From Spirometra erinaceieuropaei (lineage: Eukaryota; Platyhelminthes; Cestoda; Diphyllobothriidea; Diphyllobothriidae): a stretch of DNA of 64,000 nt. Position numbers and translations under genes: made by a program. Shown piece after piece: positions 32,408 through 43,863 of the stretch. The stretch spans positions 442,426 to 506,425 of the forward strand of contig CACRXP010000428.1 in assembly GCA_902702965.1 (NCBI GenBank), written 5' to 3'. The notes below the pieces were generated by a model, which was not told the DNA's origin, ran no database searches, and saw only the letters and a list, made by a program, of their open reading frames with translations. Each line of letters opens with the position of its first letter. Positions within the stretch are counted from its first letter, which is position 1.

Positions 32408-33400
32408 TACGGTTGGTGGGCCAAATCATGAAAGTTTAACCAAAATTCCGAAATGCGTTTTCATTTCGAAAAGATTAATTAAGTAGGGTTGTAAAACAAA
32501 ACATTATACAGCATAGTTCTATAATAATACACTTACCTCAGGATGTCGGCTTTTGCACTAATATCTTTACAGCTGCATGCAAAAACCATACTCTGCAAAA
32601 AATGGCTATCATTTGGCGTGCGATTTTCTTGTCGGTTTTCGATGCCCTTGAAAATTCATTTACATTTCATGGAGAACATGCATAAAATATTCATTCCCTT
32701 ATTCATTCGATAGAAGAGAACGTCTTCTTCCAATATCATACGCGAGAGAAGGGTATAATTTGGTTTATAAAACTTTCCAATTCCGAATAACTTTGAACCC
32801 GATGTGCCGTTACAATCACATTCAGGGTTTCCAAACTAAAAGCCATATATTTTCCGCGTACGGAAAACGATAGATTTCTACACAGCATTAAGAGAAGACC
32901 ATATGTAATTCATGAAATTTAGCAGTGGATTTGAACCACGTTGTAAAGTTTACGAACCACATTGGTAAATGCAGAGACATGACGTTTCATGAACGGCGAT
33001 TTCACGTTATTAAAAGGTCTTCCAATTAGAAACTTCTTAAAACCGAAGTATACACTTCCTTCGAGCACAAAATTGGAAGAAGACGTCATTTTCTGCCAAA
33101 TACGAAAGAGCATGAACATTTTTATGCGTGTTTTCCAGGAAATATGGTTGAGTTCTTATGGATATAGAAAATCAATGAGAAAAATGCATGCCACATAAGT
33201 AGTGATTTTTAACAGAGTGTTGTTTTTGCATGCAGCCGGAAAGAAGTACATTTGAATGACAGCATCCTGTGGTAACTGAAATATTATGGCATTATGCTAG
33301 ATGCTGATTAGTTTTACAAGCCTATTTAATTAATCTTTTCGAAACCAAAACGCATTTAACAATTCCGGTGGGCATTTCATGAGTTAGCCCACCTACTGTA
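32408..33400. mobile_element. Foldback element copy C
   Basis: 993 bp in intron 2 of SLC10 copy 2: TACGGTTGGTGGGCC ... GGGCATTTCATGAGTTAGCCCACCTACTGTA. Arms are inverted copies. The left tip is more mutated (AAATCATGAAAG for ACTCATGAAATG). No coding capacity. Confidence 0.85.
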
Positions 33401-33872
33401 TGTGCATATATGGCAGTAGCTTTCCCCTACAGATAACATAAGCGATAGTCTAGACGCGTCTTCTTTGCTGCTACATAACGCAACTGAAAGAGGTCCCCTG
33501 TGCTCTCTAAGAGGTCCCCTATAAAAGAAATCCAGACATGAGCGATGAAAAACTAATTGCGCAAACGACTCAAGGAAGGACTTCAAGTGAAGTCCCTAGG
33601 ACATCATCTTCATAGTCAGCCGCGGAACTGTAAGGAGCATTTGTGTCGAAGACATTCAGATTCTGCGAACTAACCGGACAATGACCATTCTGCAAGTAAG
33701 CGGTGCTACTAGTAGTATGTAAATGCAAAGTAAACTATATGAGATTACTAAATAATATATACAGTACTATATTCATCGTGGGCGAAACCCTTCAGACTGT
33801 GTATTTCCTCTTTTCTCGCGTTCATCTGGGGCAGTAGTCGGAAGTACATCCAGTAAAACACAATAGGCATAC

Positions 33873-34044
33873 CCAGTGCAGCAATGCTGCTGATGAATGT
33901 CATTGTCATACTGAGGTTAAGATCGCCGTGCAGCAAGAGTGTCCAGACGTTGGAGCCACCGCCACCGGGACAGCAGCCGGTAGTGAGGAGTCCAAACCCA
34001 AATTCTGGTTTAATTGGTACCACCATCGCAATCCCGAATGCGAT
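33873..34044 (-). CDS. SLC10-like transporter copy 2, exon 2
   Basis: A 172-base exon with acceptor CTTTTCTCCGCAG (AG at 34046-34045) and donor GTATGC (33872-33867). Phases are 0 in and 1 out, identical to copy 1. It encodes IAFGIAMVVP, GCCPGGGGSNVWTLLLHGD and the following membrane helix. Translation past the donor would continue for 40 residues, but homology to exon 3 starts exactly after the splice, so the donor is well supported. DNA identity to the copy 1 exon is very high and extends some 60 bases into the upstream intron. Confidence 0.88.
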
Positions 34045-34419
34045 CTGCGGAGAAAAGGCGATCAAGTTTGCTTTAGTCTGAGGTAGTACTTCCCTTGCGC
34101 TCCGACAGTCTGTCGGTACACGAAAGGCATTCTGTCACTTCCTTAGAGATTCGAAATTATTGGGAAAAATTTAGACTGACACCACTGACCACCGCATTGT
34201 CCTGTGACAGAGGGTGCAGAAGTCAGCGTCTGTGGTGGTGATTTTGTAATTTCGGCACGTGCGGACGGGCCGCTCAGCTCTGGCAGCTGCTTGTGCCAAT
34301 CCTGTCGTCAGATGACTGACGGTTACAGACAACGTTCACGTGCCTCGGTGAGGGGAAGAGAGGATGAGGCTGACTCTGATGACTCTGACCCCATATTAAT
34401 TAGCGCATATTCCTTGCAG

Positions 34420-34870
34420 GAAAAACATTGACGCACTTAAACACTTTCACTGTTAGCTAGAAGCTCTGGCATAAAAGGCAGCCAAATGACCGGTTAACTC
34501 GGCTCTCCTCCCAGGGCAGGAAGTCGGGAGGTGATGGTTTGTTCTTCATATAGCCCCTATGACATTTTCACTAAGATGGGATCCGGGCGGCCAATTTCGG
34601 GATTCTGTGAAATCCTAGTCCATCTGACGTGCATGAGGCGTCACTGGGACGCGCAAACGGGCTATTAAAATTTGTCAGACATTAGACCCGACTGTGCCTA
34701 CAGGATTTATGACTCTGTCCTAGCAACGGAGTCAGATGGATGAGGGCGGGGAGAGTGTGGTAGGCGCTGCATAAGTCTACTATCATAATAAATTAATCCA
34801 TCGTTCCTGCCTCAGCCATGCTGTGGGAAACACGGTCGACGTCGCCGATTGCAATTTTAGGATGGCCAAT
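34420..34870 (+). repeat. LINE 3' UTR scrap and R1 copy
   Basis: 34430-34555 resembles the LINE 3' UTR (AGGCAGCCAAATGACCGGTTAACTC for the GTTGCCAACTGACGGGG block). 34560-34870 carries worn R1 blocks including GGTAGGCGCTGCATAAGTCTAC and CATGCTGTGGGAAACACGGTCGAC. Confidence 0.45.
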
Positions 34871-35044
34871 TGCAGTTAAAGTGAAACATGTTGCCTTGTG
34901 TATGTAGCTGTTGTGAATACTGCAGTTTGCAGCTACCCAGTTTCACACCTGTGCATATGGACGTCTGGGCGTTTTTTTCGACTTCCATCTTGGATTAAAT
35001 ATAGCGTTAAACAATCTTAGTGATTCTCTACGGTACAGAGTCTA

Positions 35045-38000
35045 ATTGGGCTTCTAATTATCCGATACTCATTTGAGTCTAACGGATGTACTTGCTGGAG
35101 GCGTCACGCCGTAAAAAAATATGGTATAACTCCAGCAGAAACATGTCACATGAACAACGTATTCTTATTTAGTACCTCTACCACGTCAAACCACCTGCGT
35201 ACGCCTAGGGGAAACTATCGTCAAGGCGAACTAATTAGACAATCAGCAGCGAAAGTTGTTTGCATAATTAAAAAAGTATATTTCCTCCTCGGCATGGGAG
35301 AAGCCCACCAACTGTAGCATAATAAGTTACGGCACATAAAAATGACACGCAAACCATCTACCCTGATTGCGGGACGAAAGTGAGAGTTTAGGATTCACCT
35401 TGAAGCTGAGAGTGCGCTGCCTAAAGAGTCCGTCGCACGCGGCGACCAGAATTCAGTAATTGAGGACATTTTAATGAAAAACCAAGGGGCAGTGGAATGC
35501 CCGTTTCTGGCCTACTTGCTGCCATCACGCAGTGATCCCCGGAAGTACGAGCTGCACACGCCCGTACAGACGCCGGCTTCTCGGAGGCTAGAGGCTCGGA
35601 TACATAGACTTTCGTTGGTGTATCGCTGAATTAATGATCGGAGGGTCCTCCACTGGCAGTTATTATGTTCGAGAAGGGGGAAGTTCTATGCTTTCGTTTG
35701 ATCCCCCGAATCACCCCAGAGCATTACAAGTGGATTGCCTGCGTGTGGGTATGTTATGCGCTTCCGATCATGTGTCGTTCAGTCGGATCTCCGTGTGAAC
35801 CAACTGGCGCATTGCGGAAAGGATCGCAGCATGGAAGTTAGTACCTACGTAGGTAGGATCAAGGGCGCCCAAAAGATGGGCAAAGGAGGATTTCAACAAT
35901 TGCATTTTACTTAGTTTGCTCGTAAACTGAACGTGCTCTAACTGACCTGGATCAACATAAGGGTTGCTACAGGTCATGACATGTGATTATAGAGTCTCAT
36001 GGAGTCCACGAGAGAGATCAACCATTGACTTTTCATATACGTGTAAAATGCCCAACTTTAAAATTGGCGCCGCATCAGTCTCTGCGACAGGTTTCATCTT
36101 CAGACTGTTGGCAGCTATGTAGACGACACAGGTGGACGGGAGAGCGAAGGCAAGATGAGGTATGCGCTTGAATCCACGTAAAAACGCAAAACGTCGTCGT
36201 TGGGAGGACTGTCAATAAATGGGATAATGCTACAACCGATCGTGCTTAATCTGGACCTTAGTGCAAATTTAGATTATGTGTGGTCCGGGACCTAATGCGC
36301 CGTGCGTTAGACGGTCACTCCAGGTAAGCCACCGCTCGTAAACGCATTTTCAACCAAGCCGATCCTGAGTGGAAGAAGAAGTAGAACAGTCAGAATGGGA
36401 GGGAACGCTATGCAACCCTCTTTTCTTCAGTACAAATAATGACGCGTGACATAAAAATACTCAGGTATGTCAAAAGTCCCAGTTTGGGATTACGCCTACT
36501 GACGGTATATCTTGGTCGTCCATTTCAGACGATCGTCAGACTGTGGTAAATATTTCCAAGTTGTGTTAGATTTGACATCTCCTTCTTCAAGGCCGATATT
36601 CTTCGGTTTTAAGGGCCAGGCCGTGTAAGGCACCAGTAGAAGATTTGCTTAGTTTTTAAGTCACTGTGTTTCCAACTGAAGTAAAAATGCTGTTCGTATG
36701 CATTGACCACCCCCAAATGACGCCATCTAATGTCCCCGGCTTATGTGCAATTACAGATATACTCGTTGAAGCCTACGAAGTGGAGCATCATGGATCAGAT
36801 CCGATCTGGCACTCGCAGATGAACCTTTTGGACTTATCTGCCACTGATCTTATGTACATTCATTCTGTTGTTTTGAGCTTCTTCCGTCATTAATGAACGA
36901 TTGACGACGAGAGATGAAGTGAGGTAGATACGACCCAAGACTGCTCCACTGCAGTCAAAACCACGGCCAAATCCCAGTTGCGTGGATCGCGTGAGGAGGC
37001 GGTGGGCCAGGTCACGTGCACATAATAAGTAAGCAAATGACTTAATCATATCGGAGGAGGAGGAGGAGGAGGAGAAGGAGGAGGAGGAGGAGGAGGAGGA
37101 GGAGGAGGAGAAGGAGACAATGTGAGACTGTGGCACCTAGAGTGAGCAAGGTAGTTGGATCCGATTGCGTGTCACGAGCTAATATTTCCGGTGTAGTCGT
37201 TTTCTCGATATGCCTACACTGCCGAGAAGTTAATTTTATGCAAGACAAGCTGTTTTCTCATAATCCCAACATTGACACTCCATAGCACGACATACAGGCG
37301 TCTCGTCGACATCCTATTACCTGCCGTTGAATTATGCCGGAATGACTGAGAAAGCGGGTCTTTCACAACATACCTACTTACAGCCAGCTCTGTATAACAA
37401 TTCTCGATCTCCACTCCTTCCACTTCGCACAGATCAGCAATCACCGTTTTTATTTGTGTTGTAATTGGAGTCGAACGCATTATGAATGTTTGCGAAATCA
37501 TGTGACTGGAAATAAGCAAACATATATGCACAATTACCTGGTCAAAAAAGTAACTGCTTATTAATAATAACAGATAAATATAACAATAATATCACAAATA
37601 CAATATGATATAAATACACACGTATGATGAGAAGGGGCACTGAAGGAGTCTCCTTCTCTGCATACCCTTCTACTATCCACATACTACTTTCATATTTACT
37701 ATGATCATCGCGGTTTTGAAAATTCCTTTCTCAAATTGCTACATTTAAATCCGCGGTGTCCTTTTCGCTGAAGAAACTTGTCGATTTCTAATGTGGGAAG
37801 CACACGGGAAATACCCATTAGGCGATTGCTCGAATGGTGACCTGATTCCTGAGAGCTTTATCTCACAGCTTAAAGATTACTATTGGCAGGCCGCGTGAAA
37901 GTCTTGCAAATTCCGTATGGATTTCATGCATTTCTTCTTACTGACTACTCGTTTGATGCACACCGGAATACCATAAGGGCACTGGGCACTTTCACCAGCT

Positions 38001-38483
38001 TGCATGAAATGCAAATTTGCACCCATTGGCTGACTGGCCCATCTTACAGAGGGTGACTGCAGCTTGATCAACAAGGACTAGGATAGTCATGCAGTAGTAC
38101 TTGGATCAGATGATGACTCACCAGGGGCATTATTCCAAATTGGCAGCAAAAACCGATGAGTGGACCTACGGGCCTCTTCAAATGTCTCCATATCAGACGC
38201 GGATCCAGCTCGCATCCCATGACAAACGTAATTCCAATGACCAGACATGCAACAACTGCCCTAAATACAACCTCAATTGAACCTCGTGGTCGCAAAACTT
38301 TAACCGGAAGGCCCATGACAGAACCACCGTTGCCAAACTCACTCCTGTTCACCAGCGTCGACAAGTAGGCCTCTACGAGCAGAGGGTCAGACCGGTTCCA
38401 ATTGTGCCACTCATACAGACCGGATCCACTCTGTTCCATGGCTTCACGAGCCCATATTCTCAGGTAGGCTACACCCATGCGCA
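35045..38483 (-). repeat. Left arm of an inverted duplication
   Basis: Matches 43508-47185 in reverse complement, covering the last 360 or so bases of SLC10 copy 2 exon 1 and about 3 kb of intron 1. Anchors: CATGAAATCCATACGGAATTTGC (37905-37927 inverted to about 44067-44089), the CCACCGCTCGTAAACGCATTTT block (about 36330 to 44855), the TAGACAATCAGCAGCGAAAG block (about 35236 to 46985), and ACGGATGTACTTGCTGGAGGCG (about 35082 to 47135). The left arm has about 885 bases (36592-37476) absent from the right arm; the right arm has a 998-bp foldback element absent here. Confidence 0.85.
37053..37116. repeat. (GGA)n microsatellite
   Basis: About 20 GGA units with two GAA interruptions. It lies within the segment present only on the left arm of the duplication. 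It gives poly-Ser/poly-Leu shadow frames on minus. Confidence 0.95.
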
Positions 38484-38922
38484 CCCCTAGGATCGTCAGG
38501 TTCAGGGGAATAGTCACCAGTCGGGACGAGGTAGGCTTTAGATGCAGCCAGAATGCAGGAGCTGATTGGGCCACTGGTGGGTAGTCAATTTCGAAGGAGA
38601 GAGCGATGGCCACTGTAAGCTCGTATGTCAAATTGCACGTAACTTGTTGTGGGGCTTTCTTCTGCTCCAAAACGAGCTCTGACTTATTGCAGGAGATATT
38701 CAGGACCATCCGGCCGTCTTCCGACTTGAAGTGGGTAAAAAGTAGTCCAGTGTCACCATAGCTGACTATGTTGGCATCCATTTCGGCGTTGATGTGTTCA
38801 CGCTCGACTCGGTCTCGCGGATCGACGACGAGGCCGCCTATCGACTCGTCTGCATATCCGTCGCCGAAGCCCACCACCTCGGTTACAAGGAGGCAGATAA
38901 ACAACAGCATTGAACTCTGCAT
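38122..38922 (-). CDS. SLC10-like transporter copy 2, exon 1
   Basis: First coding exon of the second symporter-family gene. It starts with MQSSMLLFICLLVTEVVGFG (signal-like), then a 200-residue glycosylated ectodomain (NIS, NLT, NWN-type and NRS sites), a membrane segment ending VIGITFVMGCELDPRLIW, and GFCCQFGIMPL just before the phase-0 donor GTGAGT (38121-38116). 267 codons against 270 in copy 1. It joins to 34044-33873 and 26377-25713 for about 545 residues. Introns of about 4.1 and 7.5 kb are filled with repeats. Family membership is firm from the paralogue match and the SLC10 signature; substrate is unknown. Confidence 0.88.
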
Positions 38923-39129
38923 TGTTTACCGTCACAGTGTCCGAAAGCAGCAACAAACAGACAAACACCTTCGTCTTTGTACACAGGGGGCCGGTGCTAA
39001 TGACTTTTATTGTACTTCGTTAACCGGAGTATGCAGATCCTATTGGTGGTTCTTAATGCTGCCACCACTCACAAGCAGGTCTATTTGTGCGTGTCCTCGC
39101 ATTAGAGTGAAATCACACGTGTGACCTCT

Positions 39130-40107
39130 AATGACTCCGTGCTTTGTTCTTGCTCCTGCAATCTAGAACAGATCTAGGTGAGGACATTTCAGAGGAGAAG
39201 CACAAGTTGGCGTCATTAGTTTGACCCTTCAGTCACAACTAGTGTGCGCATATTTACGTTTCTTAACCAATGAATTCAACTAGCCAAAGTTGCAGTAAGC
39301 AGGCATGTAGTCTTTTGCTCTTTTTTTCCGTGCGTACATCTTCTGACAAATACTAACCATTTCGAGTCACTACGTCACATCCTGTAAGTGAAAGACGACT
39401 CGTAAGCCGTGGTTAATTCACTGGTGCCGTGCGGAAAGGGAATCGACTAGACGCTCTGTCGGAAGGTGATGTGCCCTACAGACTTGAAGGTTGACTACTC
39501 TAAATCATTTTGTCCCCGGTACGAAGCTGAAGTAGGCAAGAACGGCAGGATTTATTGGTACCAAAAAATTTCGCGACTGCTCTTCAGCTGCTTCCTGTCG
39601 CTTCATAAGAGGGATAACGAGTGAGAACAATACAACAGATTTGAATTAGTGCAGAAAATCGATGCAAAAACAGCAAGGTTAGGGTTTTGGGCAAAGTTGG
39701 TTAATCGATAAAGTTAGTAACACAAACGCCGTAGGGGAAGAAAGTGAAAAAAGGGGAAACGTTAAAGAGCAAAAAATGAGAGGAGAGAGGGGGAATCATG
39801 GAGCTAGAGGCTACCATGGTAATGTTAGATTAACCACGTGCTCCAATTGTTTACAAAGATCTGGATTCACTCGTCGTATATAGGCTGCCTCCAGGTAACG
39901 CAATGTCCGAGTTGTTCGTGCCCGAACAAGTACTCGGAAGGAAGATTTGGGGTCGACGGTGTGGTACCAATAAATCCTGTCGTTCTTGCCTACTCTAAAT
40001 CAGACATGGAGAAGGTTGCTCCTTCTGAAAAAGTGGCCGACAACTTGGATGTGGATGTGCGAATACCAACTCGAGTGAGGGGGGGGGGGGTGGAATTGGA
40101 CTTTAAC
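39130..40107. other. Unassigned; short inverted repeat
   Basis: Upstream flank of SLC10 copy 2 up to the second gap. A 31-bp inverted repeat (39532-39562 and 39963-39993; core TAAATCCTGYCGTTCTTGCC) differs at one base. A GGG run (40079-40090) precedes the gap. The 90-codon open stretch before the gap (39838-40107) has a CxxCxC start but no recognised domain. Confidence 0.4.
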
Positions 40108-40603
40108 NNNNNNNNNNNNNNNNNNNNNNNNNNNNNNNNNNNNNNNNNNNNNNNNNNNNNNNNNNNNNNNNNNNNNNNNNNNNNNNNNNNNNNNNNNNNN
40201 NNNNNNNNNNNNNNNNNNNNNNNNNNNNNNNNNNNNNNNNNNNNNNNNNNNNNNNNNNNNNNNNNNNNNNNNNNNNNNNNNNNNNNNNNNNNNNNNNNNN
40301 NNNNNNNNNNNNNNNNNNNNNNNNNNNNNNNNNNNNNNNNNNNNNNNNNNNNNNNNNNNNNNNNNNNNNNNNNNNNNNNNNNNNNNNNNNNNNNNNNNNN
40401 NNNNNNNNNNNNNNNNNNNNNNNNNNNNNNNNNNNNNNNNNNNNNNNNNNNNNNNNNNNNNNNNNNNNNNNNNNNNNNNNNNNNNNNNNNNNNNNNNNNN
40501 NNNNNNNNNNNNNNNNNNNNNNNNNNNNNNNNNNNNNNNNNNNNNNNNNNNNNNNNNNNNNNNNNNNNNNNNNNNNNNNNNNNNNNNNNNNNNNNNNNNN
40601 NNN
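40108..40603. other. Assembly gap, 496 N
   Basis: Run of 496 N. Predicted frames running through it in both directions are artificial. Confidence 1.
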
Positions 40604-40635
40604 GTGGTGGTGGTGGTGGTGGTGGTGGTGGTGGT
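40604..40635. repeat. (GGT)n microsatellite at gap edge
   Basis: Ten or more GGT units starting at the first base after the gap. With the G run on the other side, the gap probably marks an unassembled GGT/G-rich tract. Confidence 0.9.
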
Positions 40636-40879
40636 AAAGGCATTGTACCGTACTCCCTACATAGATGCTAGCTTAAAACCCAGACAGGTGACTGCGTGCA
40701 CCCGTGGCTGAAAATTGGTATCGCCTCCTGGCCGCGGGGACGGAGCAAATGTTAGCAGGGGGGCATGTTAACGTGTCTGTTAAAAGAGTTGGTGTCAGAC
40801 ACCCAGGTCTCCAACAGTTCTCGCCCTGTCTTATTGCTGGCCCACGCTACTATCCGCGTGCTCGCAAAGTTTAATTCGT

Positions 40880-42075
40880 GGCCGTCCTCCAATATGTGAG
40901 TGGCAACCTAAGATAACGGGTCGCCTCTCCGGACCACCCATCTATGCTCCGTTCTTCGTGAGCTAGGTCGTCGTCGTCCGGTCTGTCCTGTGTAGTGGCG
41001 AGGACAGTCCCGAAATGGGATCTGATAAACGACACCCGATTTTTCTCCTACGTCTAGTCGGTCCTTCACTCGCATGATTTTATTGCGCATGATCGCTGTC
41101 GGACGGTGAGCGATACCCACGCCGGGCTCTCCAGCGATTCGTTCCATCGCTTCGGACACATTCTTTATATGTGTTAGAGGGTTGGCGACTCACCTCCGTT
41201 TGTTCGCCGTGGGTGCGTGCGGAGACAGCGGCTGACGAATCTGTCCGGGTATCCATTCCTTGCGTTTTTACCCTTTGGAAGAGTGTCCTAACACAACTGA
41301 GTTGATGCGCCATTGGGTGGTTACTGTGGTAGTTGAGAATCTGAGTCGTGTTAGTCGACTTTCTGTAAACCGTAGTGCTGAGTTCGTCAGTGAGTGCGCG
41401 TGTGACGAAAACGTCAAGCAAAGGCAGCTGTTCGGAAAGCTCTCCTTCCCTTGTGGACTGAATGTCCGGGAAGATGCCGTTAAGCAGGTCTTGAAAGTCG
41501 GCCAGTTTCCTCCTTTCAATTATACCGAACGTGTCGTCCACGTACCGGCGCCAAAATGCAGGTTCAAAGTGGTCGAAGGCAACTTTTTTCAGCTCCTGCA
41601 AGACTAGTTCTGCAACCAGGCTGGATATTGGCGAATCTATCGGTGCTCCTTTGATCTGCTTGGATGTTCTGTCATTAAAAGAAAAAAAGGTTTGTAGTCA
41701 GAAAGCAAAGAGTTGCAGTAGGTGGTCGATTTTTAGGGGTCTGTTCGTTTCGTCGTGGTTTTCTTCGAGTCGTTTGTATCGGACGTTGCGTGCCAGGTCC
41801 GGTGGGATAGATGTGAATGATAAAATCACGTCAAAAAACACCATAATCTGATCAGGTTGGACAACTTTTCCTCGGATGTCGGCCAGGAATTGGGAGGCCG
41901 AATTGATGGAGGTCCTCGAGCCTTCTCGGAGAAAGTTAAGTTTTCTCGCATCCACTTGGATAGGATGTAAGTGGGGCTGCCTTTCAAGGCAACGATCGGT
42001 CGAAGGGGAACATTGAGCTTATGGATGTTGGGTAATTCATAAAATCGAGCCAGTGCAGTGTCCGCTGATTTCATC
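40880..42075 (-). mobile_element. PLE-C relic, most of RT plus endonuclease start
   Basis: Order on the minus strand: ALARFYELPNIHKLNVPLRP with IVALKGSPTY (about 42065-41960), QIMVFFDVILSFTSIPPDLARN (motif A, 41850-41780), WRRYVDDTFGIIERRKL (motif C YVDD intact, about 41560), LPLLDVFVTR, YRKSTNTTQILNYHSNHP, and finally GVVYQIPF...HYTGQTGRR (GIY-YIG start, about 41045-40970). Motifs are readable but frames shift several times, and the basic helix after YTG is scrambled. This is the best-preserved PLE-C in the window and sits between the arms of the inverted duplication. Confidence 0.82.
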
Positions 42076-42935
42076 TGTCGTCATTCGTCTAGCAATATCA
42101 CACTATTCCGCTTGAGTCGGTTCAGTTGACCGATCATCGATGTGGCTCGTGAGGAAGAAGAGGAAGTCCGACTGCGCAGAGGACGCGGACCACAAACTGC
42201 TTATGAGGTGGCTTGAACGTTGATTTGTTCGCAGTGAAGCACACCGTCAATGCAAATAACTCGTTCCTTCCTCCCACGTCCATTGAAGCATCAGTGCTGT
42301 GGTAGCCGGCTCCCGCGATTGCCAGCACAGCCGCTTTCTCATGTAGCCTTTCTCTTCACCTCCTGTTCCCTCTCAATCGATGAGTGGAGTTCCGCGCGGG
42401 ACTTGGCATTGACGTCATGAGAGCTGGGGGCCAATCACCGCGGCGTCCTTCGTTGATTGGCTACTAACAGACAAAGCCTAAACACACGCAAAAGGAGGGG
42501 GACTATGCGTCTCAACGGCCATTATTTGTCTGTTCAGGGCGCTTGTGTTAGGTACTTGCTGGGTCGATTGTGCGCTCTCTAGCCTTAATAAAGCTCGTGC
42601 AACCATTCTGTTTTTTTCTAAACTGTGATTTGGGGAACACCAAGTCATCGACACACCGCGCTTCGACGAGCGCAGTAAATTTTCAACTTAAGAATGATCT
42701 GGACCATAACGCCCAAAATATCCTGCTTAAACGAGTGTTTGTCAGATCTTCCGAGGGATCCACGCGACCGCAACAGCAACAAAGGTCTACTGCAGTCTCA
42801 AAACAGCTCAAAAGGAAGACCAAATATCGCGTCAGGTGGCATAAGCCCAAACCGAGACTTTAGGCATACCAGAGTAGTCTTTGGAGCGTATGGTTGTTTT
42901 TGTTGAGGAAAGGGGTCTGCGTGAAATTCCCACTT
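42076..42935. other. No recognisable gene; possible PLE-C 5' end
   Basis: Upstream of the PLE-C relic. GCCTTAATAAAGCTCGTGCAACC (about 42581-42603) resembles the AATAAAGCTCTTG block of PLE-A pseudo-LTRs, so this may hold the PLE-C terminal repeat. No hammerhead core was found here. Confidence 0.35.
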
Positions 42936-43038
42936 TTCCTCCTCCTCCTCCTCCTCCCCCTCCTCCTCCCCTCTTCTCCTCCTCCTTCTCCTCCTCCTCC
43001 TCCTCCTCCTCCTCCTCCCCCTCCTCCCCCTCCTCTTC
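42936..43038. repeat. (CCT)n microsatellite
   Basis: About 100 bases of CCT/CTC repeats with CCC and TTC interruptions. It gives Glu- or Pro-rich shadow frames. Confidence 0.95.
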
Positions 43039-43507
43039 CGGGTTGACACGTTTGAAAATAATCTTGGACTCAGTGACGTATCTGAAGTGACCGTTTAGTG
43101 AGTGACACGTTGGATCCCGAATCACACATAGGTTAAAATTGCATTAGGAGCCAAATAAAGAACGATCCGTTGTAATCTGACCCTCTTTTCAATGCGGCGC
43201 AGCGTTATCCAATCAGCTAGTAGTCTTCTCATCAAGGACTTTTAGCGCTTCGATGTAAAATCAAGCGCGTCGAATTTGATAGAATAGGAAATGTACTGAT
43301 TTGCCGTGCGGAATTATTCCCCTAGTATCTCCCTCATTCCGTTTTCCCGCGACCACTCACCAGTGTCTTCTCCGATCTTCTCTGACAATGAAATTTGTCC
43401 TAATGGCTATGGTGGCTTCAATCTCAGACTGGCGAGTGTCACACGCATGTGACACAACAATGGTTAATCACTCTCTTCGACTGAATGCAATCCTACAGTT
43501 GCATGCA

Positions 43508-43863
43508 TGACGATCCTAGGAGTACGCATGGGTGTAGCCTACCTTAGAATTTGGGCTCGTGAAGCCATAGAACAGAGTGGATCCGGTCTGTATTTGTGGC
43601 ACAATTGGAGCCGGTCTGACCCTCAGCTCGTGGTGAACAGGAGTGTGTTCGGCAACAATGCTTCCGTCATGGGCCTTCCGGTTAACATTTTGCGACCACG
43701 AGGTCCAATTGAGGTTGTATTCAGAGCAGTTGTTGCATGTCTGGTCATTGGAATTACGTTTGTCATGGGATGCGAGCTGGATCCACGTCTGATATGGAGG
43801 CATTTGAAGAGGCCCGTAGGTCCACTGATCGGTTTTTGTTGCCAATTTAAAATAATGCCCCTG
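43508..43863 (+). pseudogene. SLC10-like copy 3, truncated exon 1
   Basis: Plus-strand copy of the end of exon 1: TILGVRMGVAYLRIWAREA, HNWSRSDP, VMGLPVNILRPRG, VIGITFVMGCELDPRLIW, and FCCQFKIMPL up to an intact donor GTGAGT at 43864. The part coding the signal peptide and first half of the ectodomain is missing. Compared with copy 2 there is a 21-base in-frame deletion (removing EAYLSTL) and a Gly to Lys change in QFGIMPL. No exon 2 or 3 follows on this strand within the window. The frame has stayed open, so the copy is young or conserved by conversion, but it cannot make a normal transporter. Confidence 0.85.

Noticed and set aside
36834..37248. Ser-rich and Leu-rich frames
   Set aside because: Translations of the (GGA)n microsatellite.
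37382..37505. Possible extra SLC10 exon in intron 1 (TTTCCAG acceptor, GTAAGT donor)
   Set aside because: At 124 bases it would shift the frame between phase-0 exons 1 and 2, copy 1 has no counterpart, and the block is absent from the right arm. Splice-like sites alone are not enough.
39838..40671. 277-codon open frame (and its antisense)
   Set aside because: Runs through the second N gap and ends in a GGT microsatellite; only the first 90 codons are real sequence and show no domain.
42798..43125. Arg-, Glu- and Gly-rich frames
   Set aside because: Translations of the (CCT)n microsatellite.
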